Shown: positions 44,001 through 53,388 of the stretch, one piece after another
Position numbering within the stretch: the first letter of the stretch is position 1
Layout: every line of letters begins with the position of its first letter
Assembly (NCBI RefSeq): GCF_000241525.1
Contig: NZ_AHIL01000044.1
Location: forward strand, 1 to 64,000
Origin: Comamonas testosteroni ATCC 11996
GTDB taxonomy: Bacteria; Pseudomonadota; Gammaproteobacteria; Burkholderiales; Burkholderiaceae_C
Direction: 5' to 3'
Length of the DNA: 64,000 nt
Made by a program: the position numbers and the translations under genes
The notes under the pieces: generated by a model
What the model saw: only the letters and a program-made list of their open reading frames with translations
Told to the model about the DNA's origin: nothing
Databases searched by the model: none

Positions 44001-47000
44001 CTGGAGCCCAAAAGGCTCCTGGACTTGTGCTGGCGGCCTTCGGCCCAGTTGCTGCTGGCTTCGCCGGCCAGGATGTTGACGTCGCCGTGCGCAACGGCAA
44101 CCAGTGCGCCTTGTTCGCTGGTGACGTTGGCCGCAATGGCGCTCAGGTCTCGGCCGGCTTGCAAGCGCACATCGCCCGCCGCAGTGATGTTGGTGCCGAC
44201 ATCCTGCACGTAGCCTTGCTTGAGGTAGTTGCTGGCATTGCGGACGTTGTTCTCCTGCTCGGCAATCTTGACGGTACCGAGTGTCAGGTCGCGGCCTGCG
44301 GCGATGGTGGTCTGGCCGTCCTTGCCGCTGTTGATGAGCTGGGCCGCAATCAAATTGGCATCGCGCCCGGCCATGGCAACTAGCGTGCCCTGGGGTTTGC
44401 TGACATACAGGCCAGCCACACGGTCCAGGTTGGTACGGCTGAAGTCGCTGAGGCCGGCTTGCTTGACGTCGCGGCGGGTAGTGCTGACAACATTGAGGTC
44501 ACGCCCGGCATTGAGCTGGAGCGTGGAGCTGGCATCGAGCGTGCCGCCAATATTGTCGATGTCGGTCCTGGCGTTGAGCGCAACGGCATCGCCGGTGATG
44601 CGGCCGCCCAGGTTGCGCAGGTTTTCGCCGGTGAGCTTTACCGCCGTGCGCCCGGCGATGGTGCCGGAGTTTACCAGGTCGCCCTGGAGGTTGAGGTCGA
44701 CGGCATTGGCGGCCAGCAGGCTGCCGCCGCCGTCGATATCGCCGGGCTTCACGCGGACGTAGACCTGCGGCACCAGGGCTCGGGTGGTGGTGCCGTCGGC
44801 AAGCCTTACGTCGCGCTCCACCAGCCAGACGATATCGCTGGTGAGCTGGGCCATCTGCGCGGCACTGAGGGCCACGCCGGGACGCAAATTCCACGCGCGG
44901 GCATAGGTGCTGCCGGCCTCAAGCAGCGCACGGTACTGCACTTCGTCGCTGGCATAGCCATCGAGGAAGCGGCGGCCGGTCAGCTGGCCTATCTGGTCGC
45001 GTACCAGCTTCTGTTCGTAGAAGCCGTCGCCCAGGCGCTTGTGTGTGGTGGCCGGGTCATAGCCGAGCTGGGACAGCATGTAGTCGGAGCTGAGCCAGTT
45101 GCGGTAGTCGGCGAAGCGCGGGTCGGTCTCGATGAGGTAGCCGCCGGCGCTGGGGCCGGTGCGGAACAGGCTGTTGGCGGGCACGTCGGTGTCCACCTGG
45201 ACAGTCCGGATGACCGCCGGCGCATCGCCGCTGGCGCCGTCCACCGAGCCGCCTTGCTGGCTGCCGGGGCCGCTGCGGTTGACCACATCCTGCCCGCTGG
45301 CCTGACCCGGGCCGGCCAGTGTGTCGACCGCCGTTGCCTGGCTGGCTCCGGGGCCTTCAAGCGTGTTGATGTCATCGACCTGGGTTTGGCCCGGACCGCT
45401 GTTGCCGGCCACGGCTTGCTCCTTGATCAGCGCCGGTCCGTTGCCGCCGGTGACCTGGCCGCCCGAGGCGGTGCCCGGGCCGCTCACGCCGTTCAACTCG
45501 GCCTGGACTTCGGTGATCTGTTTCAGGCCGGTGCTGCCGCCCGCGCTGGCGCTGCCGCCTACGCTGGCGTCGACCTGACCGATCTGACGGCCGTCCACGT
45601 CAAAGCCGCTGCCGCCGCCTGCAGCGTTCTGCACGACCTTGGACACGCCGAGATCAACCGTCTGCACGGTGTCGGCGGGGTTGTAGGCAATCTTTGCATC
45701 CCACCGGCGCTGGTAGTAACGCCTCCTTCCGCCGCGCCACTTTGAGTAGCTGTACTGGCTGGTGCCAGACTCGCTGGTGATGTGCTCGCCAATGGCGGCC
45801 ACATTGTTCAGCCGGTCCAGATCGCCCTGCAGGATGCCGCCAGCGATAATCTGGCTTTTGTCATTGAGCAGCTCGTCGCCACGCAAGCTCATGCTGCCAC
45901 CTGCGCGAATGAGCGCGGGCGCGCTTTCAACCACCTGTGTTTCGTACTCGGTCCGGATGACGTCGTACTGCGTCCAGTCCCGTACTTCCGCGCCGGTTTG
46001 CTTGTGGCGGTAGCGCCCGGCGCGGCTCCAGCTTTCCCATTGGTAATCGTCGGCGCTGTACTTGCCGGGGTCGCCCTTGGGCTGGATGTAGAGGTATCTG
46101 GTCGGACCGCCGACCTGAGCCAGTTCGGTGCGGAAATGCAGGTTGCGATTGAGCAGGCGAGCGCTGTCGATGCTCAGGCCGCCCAGCGACTCGATGGTGG
46201 CGCTGTCGTTGAGGATGAGGCCCGCACGTCCCGTGGCCTGGTAGCTGGCGTCCAGCGTGCCGCCGATGTTCATGGCGTCGCTGCCGCTGCCGGCGCTGAA
46301 AATCAGGGCCTGCTCACGGTTGTTGAGGAACCCGGCGCCGATGTCCAGACGCTGGCGCGCGGCGATGACGGCGGCTCGGCCGCCTTCCTCGCGGTTATTG
46401 ACCGTGCCGCCCTTGATGGCCAGGTGGTCGCCGTAGATGCGGCCGGTGCCGACGTTGTCGAGCGTGCCAGCATCGATGCGGGTCTGGCTGCCGTCGATGA
46501 GGCCACGGTTGGTCAGGGTATCGCGCGCAACGACGGTGGTGCGTCCACCGCTCATCTCGCCGGTGGCGGTGTTGTTGACGTTGGCGCCGCGCACTTCGAG
46601 GTCGCCGGCCTGGAGCAGGCTGTGGTTGGTCAGCAGGCCGCCAGTGCTGATGAGCGCGCGGCCGTTGACGGTGATTTCCTTGAGGTTGGTGAAGTCCTGC
46701 TGAAGGATGAGGCTCAGGTCGCCCTTGGACAGCAGGCTGCCGTCGCCGCCCAGGCTGTCGGCGCTCACCCCCAGGGATTTGCCGGCCAGCAGCGTGCCAA
46801 GCTGGTTGATCACGCGATTGGCCTCAAGCTCGATGCTGCCGCCCGAAGTGACGTTGCCAAGGGTGTTGTCCAGCACGCTGCCCTCACCCGTGCCCTGGAT
46901 GGCGATGCTGCTGTCTGCGGCGATGGTGCCGGCAGTGTTGTCCGTGCGATGGGCCGTCAGCACGACGCTGTCACCCTGCAGGCCGAGCGGCTGGTCGGCA

Positions 47001-50000
47001 TCCGCGCTTTGCGTATCGCGGTTGAGGATTTGCGCGGCGTTGAGAGCCAGGCCGCCAGTTGCGACCATCAGGCCGCCGTCATTGTTTGCCACGCCGAAGA
47101 AGTTGGCAGTCAGGTCGCGGCCCGCCTGAACCTTGCCGCTGGCATTGCCTATCGAGACGGCGCCGATATCGACATTGGCGTTGCTGCCCAGTTGCCCGGC
47201 AGTGTTGTCGATGGCGCCGGTGCGGGCGATGAAATCGCCCTGGCTCTGCACGATGCCGCTGCGATTTTTCAGGCTGCCGGTGCTGAGCACCAGCGTGTCG
47301 CCGCTGAGGATGCCGCCGGTGCTGGCGACGTCGGTGTTGTCCAGTTCACGGCCGTGGGTGTCCACGCGCATTCCCTGTGCCGACTGCAACAGGCCGCCCG
47401 CGTTGTTCAGTGCGCCGCTGTCCAGGTCGAGGGTGCCGGTAGTGCTGGCGATGGAGCCGCCAGCGTTGTCGAGCGAAGCTAGACGGGTATCGACTTCGAC
47501 GTTGGCGCCGAGCACCGAGCCGCCGGCATTGCCGAGCCCGGTATTGGCCAGGCGGACATCGCCACCGCCTTGCAGGGTGCCGCCCGCGTTCTCGGTGCGG
47601 CCCAGGGTGCCCACGTCGAGCTTGCCATCGGTGGAGACGAGCAGGCCGGCGTCGCGGTTGTCCAGCGTGGCGGCCGTGACGCCAAGATCGGCGGCGCTGA
47701 CCAGTTTGCCGCCACGGTTGTCCAGCGCCAGCTGCACTGCGACAGTCAGGGGGCCGGCTGCGTTGACGGCAGCGCCGCGATTGTCCAGCGAACCTGCGCT
47801 CAGGTCGGCCTTTGCGGCACTGGCGATGAGGCCGTCGTCCCGGTTGTCGAGCGTGCCCGCTACGCTGACCGACAGGCCGGCATCGCCGGAGGTCTGCACC
47901 TTGCCGCGCTGGTTGAGCAGTTCGCCGGCATTGACGGTGGTTTCTCCGGCAGCAAGCACTCGGCCGCCGGTGTTGTCCAGGGTGCCCGCCACATGAAGGC
48001 GTGAGGCTGCATCACCTGCTGCCTGCACGGTGCCGTCGCGGTTGGCCAGCGAGCCGGCCTGAAGGTCCAGCGCGCCATTGCCGGCGATGGTGCCGCCCGA
48101 ATTGTCCACGCCATCGACGGCGCGAACCAGCAACTGGTCGGCGCCGGTGGCGATGAGCTTGCCGCCGGCATTGAGCAGCCGGCCGGTGTGGATGCGGATA
48201 CGCTCGCCGAAGGTGTTGCCGCCGCTGAAGTCGGTGAGCGTGCCGCCGATGTCCAGCGTACCGTTGCTGGCAATACTGCCGCCTGCGCCTTGCAGCTGAC
48301 CGGCCAGCACGGTGGCGGTGCCGTCACCGGCATGCTGGATGGCACCGCCTCGGTTGTCGAGCACCGAGGCGCTGACCGTGAGGTCGTCGTCAGCGGCCAG
48401 CGTGCCCTTGGCGCTGTTGTCGAGCAGCCCGTTCACATACAAGGACAGCGCCGATTGCCCGGTGGCGGCAACCGTGCCGCCCTGGTTGTGCAAGCTGCCC
48501 GCCGTGACCGTGGTGTTGCCAGCAGCAACGATGCTGCCACGCTGGTTGTCGAATTGTCCGGTGACGGAAAGGCGGCTGTCGCCGCTGCCAGCCGCCTGAA
48601 TCTTGCCCGCCTGGTTGGAGAGCGCACCGGCCTGCAGGTCCAGCGTGCCGTTGCCGGCAATGGTGCCGGAGTTGTTGTCGATACGGTCGCGAGCGTGCAC
48701 GAGCAGCGGTGCGCCGCCGGTGGCCGCTATCGTGCCGTCCACGTTCTTGAGCGTGCCGGTGTCGATAGCGACTTGCCTGGCCTGGGTGGTGCCGCCGCCG
48801 ACATCGGTGGTGGTGCCGCTCAGCGTCAGGGCCCCGTTGCTGGCGATGGTGCCGCGCGCGCCTTGAAGGTCGCCGGCCGCTATGGTGGCGGTGCCGTCAC
48901 CGGCATGCTGGATGGTGCCGATGCGGTTGTCGAGCACGGACGCGCTCACGGCCAGATCGCCGCCCGCGCCTAGTGTGCCCTCGGCGCTGTTGTCCAGGCG
49001 ATTGGCGACGTTCACTGTCAGCGCCGCCCGCTCGGCGGCGAGTACCGTGCCGCCCTGGTTGGACAGGTCGCCAGCCTTGAGATGAATGCTCCCGCCCGCG
49101 ACCAGCTCGCCGCCGCGATTGTCGAAGGCTGCATCAACCTCCACTCGGGTGTCGGCAGAGCCGGCTGCGCTGATCTTGCCGTCCTGATTGCCGAGCGAGG
49201 CCGTGTGCAGGTCTAGCGCGCCATTGCTGGCGATGGTGCCGCCACTGTTGGTCACGCCGTCGCGGGCGTGAACCCGCAGCAGATCCGTGCCGGTGGCGAT
49301 GAGCTTGCCCCCGCTGTTGAGCAGCCGGCCAGTCTCGATGCGGATGTGCTCGCCGAAGGTGCTGCCGCCGCTGAGGTCGGTGGTGTCGCCACCGATGGCG
49401 AGCGCACCGTTGCTGGCGATGCTGCCGCCTGCGCCTTGCAACTCGGCAGCGACAATATCCGCAGTGCCTTTGCCGGAGTGCAGCACGGCACCGCCGCGGT
49501 TGTCCAGGACTGCTGCGCCGACGGCCAGGTTGCCGCCAGCGGCGAGCGTGCCCTTGCCGCTGTTGTCCAGCAGGCGGTCCACGACGACCTTGAGAGCCGC
49601 GTCACCGGCAGCCACCACGGAGCCGCCCTGGTTGTGCAGTGTGCCGGCTGCAACCGAGGTGTCTCCGGCCACGGCCAGGGCACCTCCGGTATTGTCGAAG
49701 GCACCGGTAACGTCAACGCGGCTCGGCGCGCTGCCTGCGGCTGAAATCGTGCCGTGCGCATTGCCGAGAACGCGGGTCTGCATATCCAGGCCACCATTGC
49801 CGGCGATGGTGCCGCCCGTGTTGTCGATACGCTCGCGCGCCCGAACGACCAGCAGGTCGGAACCAGTGGCACTCAGATTGCCGCCTGCAGTCGTCAATGT
49901 GCCGGTGTCGATAGACAGACGCCGGGCGAGCGTGCTTGCATCGCGCAGGTCCGTGTGCTCGCCGGTCAGCTCCAGGCCACCATTGGTGGCGATGGCACCA

Positions 50001-53000
50001 CTCTCCCCCTGCAAGGTGTTGACGGCCAGCTGCAGCACACCTTCGCCGGCGTGCTGGATGCTGCCGTCCCGGTTGTCCAGCGTGTCGGCCGAAACCGCCA
50101 TGTCGCCGCCAGCAGCAAGCATGCCCTTGCCGCTGTTGTCGAGCAGGCCCTTTGCCTCGACGCTCAGCGCAGCCCCTCCTGCGGCGACGAGCGAGCCCCC
50201 CCTGTTGATGAGGTCGCCGGCTTTCACCTGCATGTCGCCAGCGGTGGCGATGGCGCCGCCCGAGTTGTCCAGACGCTGCGCAATCTGAACCTTGCTCGCC
50301 TCGGCGCCGGCAGCGGAAATCCTGCCGGCCCGGTTGGTCAGCGACTGGGCGGCGAGCCTGACCGCGCCATTGCCGGCGATGGTGCCGCCGTTGTTGTCCA
50401 TCGCTGCGGCGACGTTCACATCGAGGGTATCGCTGCCCAGCGCGACGAGGCTGCCGCCCGCCGTGCTGAGCGTGTCGGCGGCAATAGCAATTCTGTCGGC
50501 CTGGGTGGTGCCGCCGCGGAGGTCGGCACGGCCGGCCTTCAGGTCCAGCGCGCCCCTGCTCACGAGGGTGCCGCCAGCGCCAGCAAGGTCGCCCGTGGCA
50601 ACGGTGAGCGCGCCGCTGCCGGTATGCTGAATGGTGCCTTTTCGGTTATAGAGCACGCCGGATGCAAGGGCCATGTCGCCACCTGCGGCCAGGGTGCCGC
50701 CAGCGCTGTTGTCCAGCGTGCCGTCGACGTTGACGGCCAGGGCGGAATCCCCGGACGCCACCATGGTGCCGCCCCGGTTCACCAGTTCGCCGGCCTTCAC
50801 GGTGATGTCGCCCGCCGCGGCCAGGATCCCATCGGTGTTGTCGAGCTGGTCGGTGACGGCAATGCGGCTGGCGTCCGTGCCGGCGGCCGACAGCGTGCCG
50901 CCAGTATTGTCGAGAGACTTCGCGCGCAGGTCCACGGTGCCGTTGCCGGCGACGGTGCCGCCACGATTGTCCATCGCGCCACGGACCTTGAGGTCCAGTG
51001 GCCCGCTGCCGCTGGCGACGAGCGTGCCCTTGGCCGTGGTCAGCATGCCGGTGTTGACGGTGATGGCCTTGGCCTGCGTGGCGGCTCCGGTCAGATCGGT
51101 GGTTTGGCCTTTCAGATCCAGCGCGCCATTGCTGGCGATGCTGCCATCCTCGCCGCGCAGGGTGCCGGCATCGATATCAAGGCGGCCGTCCCCGGCGTGC
51201 AGGATGTTCCCCTGCGCATTGCCGAGGGTGCCGGCACGGATGCCCAGGTCGGCATTGCTGGCTATGGTGCCGTCGCCGTTGTCGAGCGTACCGGCCACCT
51301 CGAGGCGGTTGGTCTGGTTGCCGGTAGCGATGACCTTGCCGCCACGATTGTCGAAGGACTGCGCGTCGAGGTCGATCTGCGCGGCGCTGAGCGTGGCCTT
51401 GCGGTGGTCGCTATCGCCCAGGCGCAAGCTGGCGGCGCCGGCCGTGGCCGTCTCGCCACCCGCGCCACTGAACGCGCCGGCATTGACCTGCAGGCCACCG
51501 TCGCCGGCATGGGCGACGTGGCCATCGATGTTGACCAACTGGCCGGCGTCCAGGCTCAGGCGCTTCGCATTGCTGGCCAAGGTGCCCTCGCTGTTGTCGA
51601 GTTGCCCCTTGACCTTGATGTGGGTGTCGGCCTTGTCGCTGTGCTGGAAGATGCCGGCGCGGTTGGAGAAGTCCTGCGCGCTCAGGGCAACGGGACCGGC
51701 CAGCTGCATCAGGCCGGCATCGTTGTTGAGTTGACCTGCCGCGATGCGCGCATCGGCAGCGACCTTGATTTCGCCCTTGCGGTTGCCTAGGTCGCCGCTC
51801 ACGTCGAGCCGGCGCGCGCCCAGATGCCCGGTGTCGTTGTCGAGGCCGGCCTTGGCAGTCAGGTCGATATCGCCGCCAGCCATGATGCGACCACCGTCGT
51901 TGTCCAGCGCTGCAGCAATGTTCAGCGCGCCGTTCGCCAGCGGCGCAACGCCGGCGCCCGGCTGGCCGCCGTCTTCGCTGGCACTGCCGTCATTGGGCAA
52001 GCCTTCGCCGCCGCCCGCTCCACCTCCCGTTTCAGCGCCCGTTCCGCCTCCCGTGCTAGCCCCCGGTGCTGCGCCATTGCCCGGGTCAGCCTCCGCCAGC
52101 CCGATACGGCCGCCATCGCGGTTGCTGGCGCGGCCGGCGTGCAAGGTCAGATCCTGGGTGCCGGTCTGCTCGATGGCACCGCCCCGATTCTTCAGGGACT
52201 GCGCGTTGAGCTCGATGCGCCGCGCGTTCAGCGTACCTTCGCTGTTGTCGATGTCCTGCGGGGCGCTGACCACCAGCTCGCGGCCGGCGCTGAGCGTTCC
52301 GGAATTGGCCAGGCCGCCGCTGACGTCGATGCGGGTGTCGGTTCTGGCCTGCATCGTGCCGCTGTTTTCCAGGCGGCCGTCGGCCGTGACCACCAACTGA
52401 CCGGCATGAGCGCCAAGGCTGCCTGCGTTGCGCATCCCGACGCCTTGCTCGGTGCCGACCAAAACAATCTTCTGGCTGTACATGCCGCCGAGCGCGCCCA
52501 CATCCAGTGCAAAGGCCGGTGCTTCGCCACTGGCGTCGGTCTTCCGTACCTGGGCATGGTCGACACTGACCTCGTTGCTGCCAGTGGTGACCCGCAGCTG
52601 CTGTGCCCAGATGCCGGCGTTGGCCTCCACTGAGCGGGCAATCAGGTCGGTGTAGTTGGTGCCGCTGGCGTCCATGCCTTTGCCCTGCACCTGGATGGCG
52701 CCGCCTCCCACGCGGTAGCCTTCCAGCGAGCCGCCGTTGATGATCGGCTTGCCCGTGGCGAGGGTGGCACGGTCGGCATTGATGAAGCCGCAGCCGTCGC
52801 AGGAGATACCGGCCGGGTTGGCAATGACGAGCTGCGCGCGGTCGCCGGCCACTTCGACATAGCCACGTAGGTTGCTGGGGGCGCTGGAGTTGACCTCGTT
52901 CAAGATGACGCGGGCCGTGCCCTTGCCCAGCCAAGGATTGCCTTGCACCCAGCCACCCAGCTCTGTGCGCGTATTGGTGCGGGAGTTGTTGAGGATGGCG

Positions 53001-53350
53001 CCTTGCTGGTCGACGTCGAATTGCTTGTAGGTGTTGCGCGATACGCCGGCAGCGCTGGGCGTCTGGATGTTCACCAGGGGCACGCCGTTGGCAGCCTCCA
53101 GTACGGTCGGACGCTGGTTACCGGGTGCATTCGGGTCGGCGACGACCTGGGCGTTGGCCATCGGTACGATGACCGCCTGGACGAGCGCAAGCGCCAGGGC
53201 GAAGCACAAGGGACGGAGGGTGGCCAGGAACCGGCTGCCGGCGGTAGTGCCCGAGCTTGCGCCTGCTCTGTTGCAGCGAGCAATCTCTGCTACGACTTGG
53301 AACAGGCCCAACGCCCGGTTGAAAATGATGCGGTAGAGGTTCTTGTTCAT
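41078..53350 (-). CDS. cdiA: CdiA / filamentous haemagglutinin-type contact-dependent toxin
   Basis: About 4090 residues. The start at 53350 gives the extended signal peptide MNKNLYRIIFNRALGLFQVV, ending about residue 67 (MANA). Residues about 70-330 are the TPS/haemagglutination domain (VIANPAGISCDGCGFINADR). A long FHA-1 stalk of LDN-x-GG turns follows, including five equal 191-residue repeats (836-1790). A Tyr-rich and Gly/Pro-rich tip region comes next (GGRRRYYQRRWDAK; SGPG strings), then the conserved block SSDYMLSQLGYDPATTHKRL and LRPGVALSAAQMAQLTSDIV, FHA-2 repeats, a pretoxin segment ending NNRQLHPSERLL, and about 270 C-terminal residues with no family I know. That end is AT-rich. CdiB exports it; the next gene overlaps and should be its immunity. 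Confidence 0.93.
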   Translation of the reverse strand: MNKNLYRIIFNRALGLFQVVAEIARCNRAGASSGTTAGSRFLATLRPLCFALALALVQAVIVPMANAQVVADPNAPGNQRPTVLEAANGVPLVNIQTPSAAGVSRNTYKQFDVDQQGAILNNSRTNTRTELGGWVQGNPWLGKGTARVILNEVNSSAPSNLRGYVEVAGDRAQLVIANPAGISCDGCGFINADRATLATGKPIINGGSLEGYRVGGGAIQVQGKGMDASGTNYTDLIARSVEANAGIWAQQLRVTTGSNEVSVDHAQVRKTDASGEAPAFALDVGALGGMYSQKIVLVGTEQGVGMRNAGSLGAHAGQLVVTADGRLENSGTMQARTDTRIDVSGGLANSGTLSAGRELVVSAPQDIDNSEGTLNARRIELNAQSLKNRGGAIEQTGTQDLTLHAGRASNRDGGRIGLAEADPGNGAAPGASTGGGTGAETGGGAGGGEGLPNDGSASEDGGQPGAGVAPLANGALNIAAALDNDGGRIMAGGDIDLTAKAGLDNDTGHLGARRLDVSGDLGNRKGEIKVAADARIAAGQLNNDAGLMQLAGPVALSAQDFSNRAGIFQHSDKADTHIKVKGQLDNSEGTLASNAKRLSLDAGQLVNIDGHVAHAGDGGLQVNAGAFSGAGGETATAGAASLRLGDSDHRKATLSAAQIDLDAQSFDNRGGKVIATGNQTNRLEVAGTLDNGDGTIASNADLGIRAGTLGNAQGNILHAGDGRLDIDAGTLRGEDGSIASNGALDLKGQTTDLTGAATQAKAITVNTGMLTTAKGTLVASGSGPLDLKVRGAMDNRGGTVAGNGTVDLRAKSLDNTGGTLSAAGTDASRIAVTDQLDNTDGILAAAGDITVKAGELVNRGGTMVASGDSALAVNVDGTLDNSAGGTLAAGGDMALASGVLYNRKGTIQHTGSGALTVATGDLAGAGGTLVSRGALDLKAGRADLRGGTTQADRIAIAADTLSTAGGSLVALGSDTLDVNVAAAMDNNGGTIAGNGAVRLAAQSLTNRAGRISAAGAEASKVQIAQRLDNSGGAIATAGDMQVKAGDLINRGGSLVAAGGAALSVEAKGLLDNSGKGMLAAGGDMAVSADTLDNRDGSIQHAGEGVLQLAVNTLQGESGAIATNGGLELTGEHTDLRDASTLARRLSIDTGTLTTAGGNLSATGSDLLVVRARERIDNTGGTIAGNGGLDMQTRVLGNAHGTISAAGSAPSRVDVTGAFDNTGGALAVAGDTSVAAGTLHNQGGSVVAAGDAALKVVVDRLLDNSGKGTLAAGGNLAVGAAVLDNRGGAVLHSGKGTADIVAAELQGAGGSIASNGALAIGGDTTDLSGGSTFGEHIRIETGRLLNSGGKLIATGTDLLRVHARDGVTNSGGTIASNGALDLHTASLGNQDGKISAAGSADTRVEVDAAFDNRGGELVAGGSIHLKAGDLSNQGGTVLAAERAALTVNVANRLDNSAEGTLGAGGDLAVSASVLDNRIGTIQHAGDGTATIAAGDLQGARGTIASNGALTLSGTTTDVGGGTTQARQVAIDTGTLKNVDGTIAATGGAPLLVHARDRIDNNSGTIAGNGTLDLQAGALSNQAGKIQAAGSGDSRLSVTGQFDNQRGSIVAAGNTTVTAGSLHNQGGTVAATGQSALSLYVNGLLDNSAKGTLAADDDLTVSASVLDNRGGAIQHAGDGTATVLAGQLQGAGGSIASNGTLDIGGTLTDFSGGNTFGERIRIHTGRLLNAGGKLIATGADQLLVRAVDGVDNSGGTIAGNGALDLQAGSLANRDGTVQAAGDAASRLHVAGTLDNTGGRVLAAGETTVNAGELLNQRGKVQTSGDAGLSVSVAGTLDNRDDGLIASAAKADLSAGSLDNRGAAVNAAGPLTVAVQLALDNRGGKLVSAADLGVTAATLDNRDAGLLVSTDGKLDVGTLGRTENAGGTLQGGGDVRLANTGLGNAGGSVLGANVEVDTRLASLDNAGGSIASTTGTLDLDSGALNNAGGLLQSAQGMRVDTHGRELDNTDVASTGGILSGDTLVLSTGSLKNRSGIVQSQGDFIARTGAIDNTAGQLGSNANVDIGAVSIGNASGKVQAGRDLTANFFGVANNDGGLMVATGGLALNAAQILNRDTQSADADQPLGLQGDSVVLTAHRTDNTAGTIAADSSIAIQGTGEGSVLDNTLGNVTSGGSIELEANRVINQLGTLLAGKSLGVSADSLGGDGSLLSKGDLSLILQQDFTNLKEITVNGRALISTGGLLTNHSLLQAGDLEVRGANVNNTATGEMSGGRTTVVARDTLTNRGLIDGSQTRIDAGTLDNVGTGRIYGDHLAIKGGTVNNREEGGRAAVIAARQRLDIGAGFLNNREQALIFSAGSGSDAMNIGGTLDASYQATGRAGLILNDSATIESLGGLSIDSARLLNRNLHFRTELAQVGGPTRYLYIQPKGDPGKYSADDYQWESWSRAGRYRHKQTGAEVRDWTQYDVIRTEYETQVVESAPALIRAGGSMSLRGDELLNDKSQIIAGGILQGDLDRLNNVAAIGEHITSESGTSQYSYSKWRGGRRRYYQRRWDAKIAYNPADTVQTVDLGVSKVVQNAAGGGSGFDVDGRQIGQVDASVGGSASAGGSTGLKQITEVQAELNGVSGPGTASGGQVTGGNGPALIKEQAVAGNSGPGQTQVDDINTLEGPGASQATAVDTLAGPGQASGQDVVNRSGPGSQQGGSVDGASGDAPAVIRTVQVDTDVPANSLFRTGPSAGGYLIETDPRFADYRNWLSSDYMLSQLGYDPATTHKRLGDGFYEQKLVRDQIGQLTGRRFLDGYASDEVQYRALLEAGSTYARAWNLRPGVALSAAQMAQLTSDIVWLVERDVRLADGTTTRALVPQVYVRVKPGDIDGGGSLLAANAVDLNLQGDLVNSGTIAGRTAVKLTGENLRNLGGRITGDAVALNARTDIDNIGGTLDASSTLQLNAGRDLNVVSTTRRDVKQAGLSDFSRTNLDRVAGLYVSKPQGTLVAMAGRDANLIAAQLINSGKDGQTTIAAGRDLTLGTVKIAEQENNVRNASNYLKQGYVQDVGTNITAAGDVRLQAGRDLSAIAANVTSEQGALVAVAHGDVNILAGEASSNWAEGRQHKSRSLLGSSRKTTRDSLEESRAVSSTFSGSTVAVQGQNVTVTGSNVVSDADTVIVARNDLTIQAATETSSESHFKETRKSGFLYNGGIAFTVGNQMQSADRKDVSTHAAASTVGSTDGDVNLVAGNQYQQMGSHVLAPKGDIDIHARKVDIIEARETGKSTQESKFRQSGLTVALTSPVISAVQTGQQMKSATDNTSDTRMKALAAATTGLAAVNAYAAVSADPKAAGGLNISITAGSSKSGSKSTTTYDTAAGSTVAAGGDVRISATGAGQDSDITVRGSSISTGGNTHLKADGDIKLLAAENTVETKHSSSNSSAGVGVAISVGQGGASMGITANASRGKGKGEGRDVTWTNSLVSAGERLTLESGADTNLKGAVVSGKQVVADVGGDLNIESRQDSSSYASRNQTVGGSLTISPAGVPIGGGLNAGQSKVNSNYQSVTEQSGIQAGDGGFQVSVKGDTDLKGAVIASNQTAIDQDKNRFSTEGALTTSDLHNSAHYEGQAVGVNASVGNDAGKFGVKGVGAGVGQDSGSAQGTTTAGISDIAGDQSVRTGDATGIERIFDQNKVQRDIDAQVAITAEFGKQASKAVGDFAGRKYNELKDSDPVEAAKWSEGGAYRVALHAVVGGLSGGVQGAMGATAASAAAPSIEQLQQQFQSALQNSGLGEGAAKVLASLAGGATATTIGAVASSGSAAGAAAAFNSDMNNRQLHPSERLLARTLAARSNGKYAVTQIEDALRVAGNTETAESIVAGMVVDPSERDAIYDSGAVWTIGSTGQMVQVVPKQPAADLMQFIQSSTAGKYDWYMPSSNGNELASTPRDRLTGAPLDEQGRYSQIIILDGKKYQPKYFPCAKPECLGSNLDSSDPGTNAYIKAMDAQIFKDISTGANYATLMTPAGASGQTLAALGLVASAGSAVTDSNALDELLKYGSQKGSEKLFVDILGHTPANAARAISIIDLSGGWSAFVERIKIDILEIRNKSEN
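47981..50845 (-). repeat. Five tandem 573-bp repeats inside cdiA
   Basis: Units 50273-50845, 49700-50272, 49127-49699, 48554-49126 and 47981-48553 are all exactly 191 codons and start with L/F-D-N. Each contains, in order, LDNS-x-x-GTL, IQHAG or its variant, SNGAL, TDL-x-GG and DN-x-GGTIAGNG. Partial units flank both sides. Copies are similar, not identical. Confidence 0.93.
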
Positions 53351-53388
53351 GCCATCACATCCCTTGCTTGTGCGAAATCGGTACGGAT

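Noticed and set aside
47981..50845. Regular tandem repeats that might suggest a CRISPR or satellite array.
   Set aside because: Units are 573 bp, fully coding, in frame and diverged; there are no short repeats with unique spacers anywhere in the window.
42161..52633. Several very long open frames on the plus strand opposite cdiA (up to about 740 codons).
   Set aside because: They are antisense shadows of a repetitive, high-GC gene; their products are Ala/Val/Gly or Pro/Ser/Arg-rich strings without domains, starts or ribosome sites.
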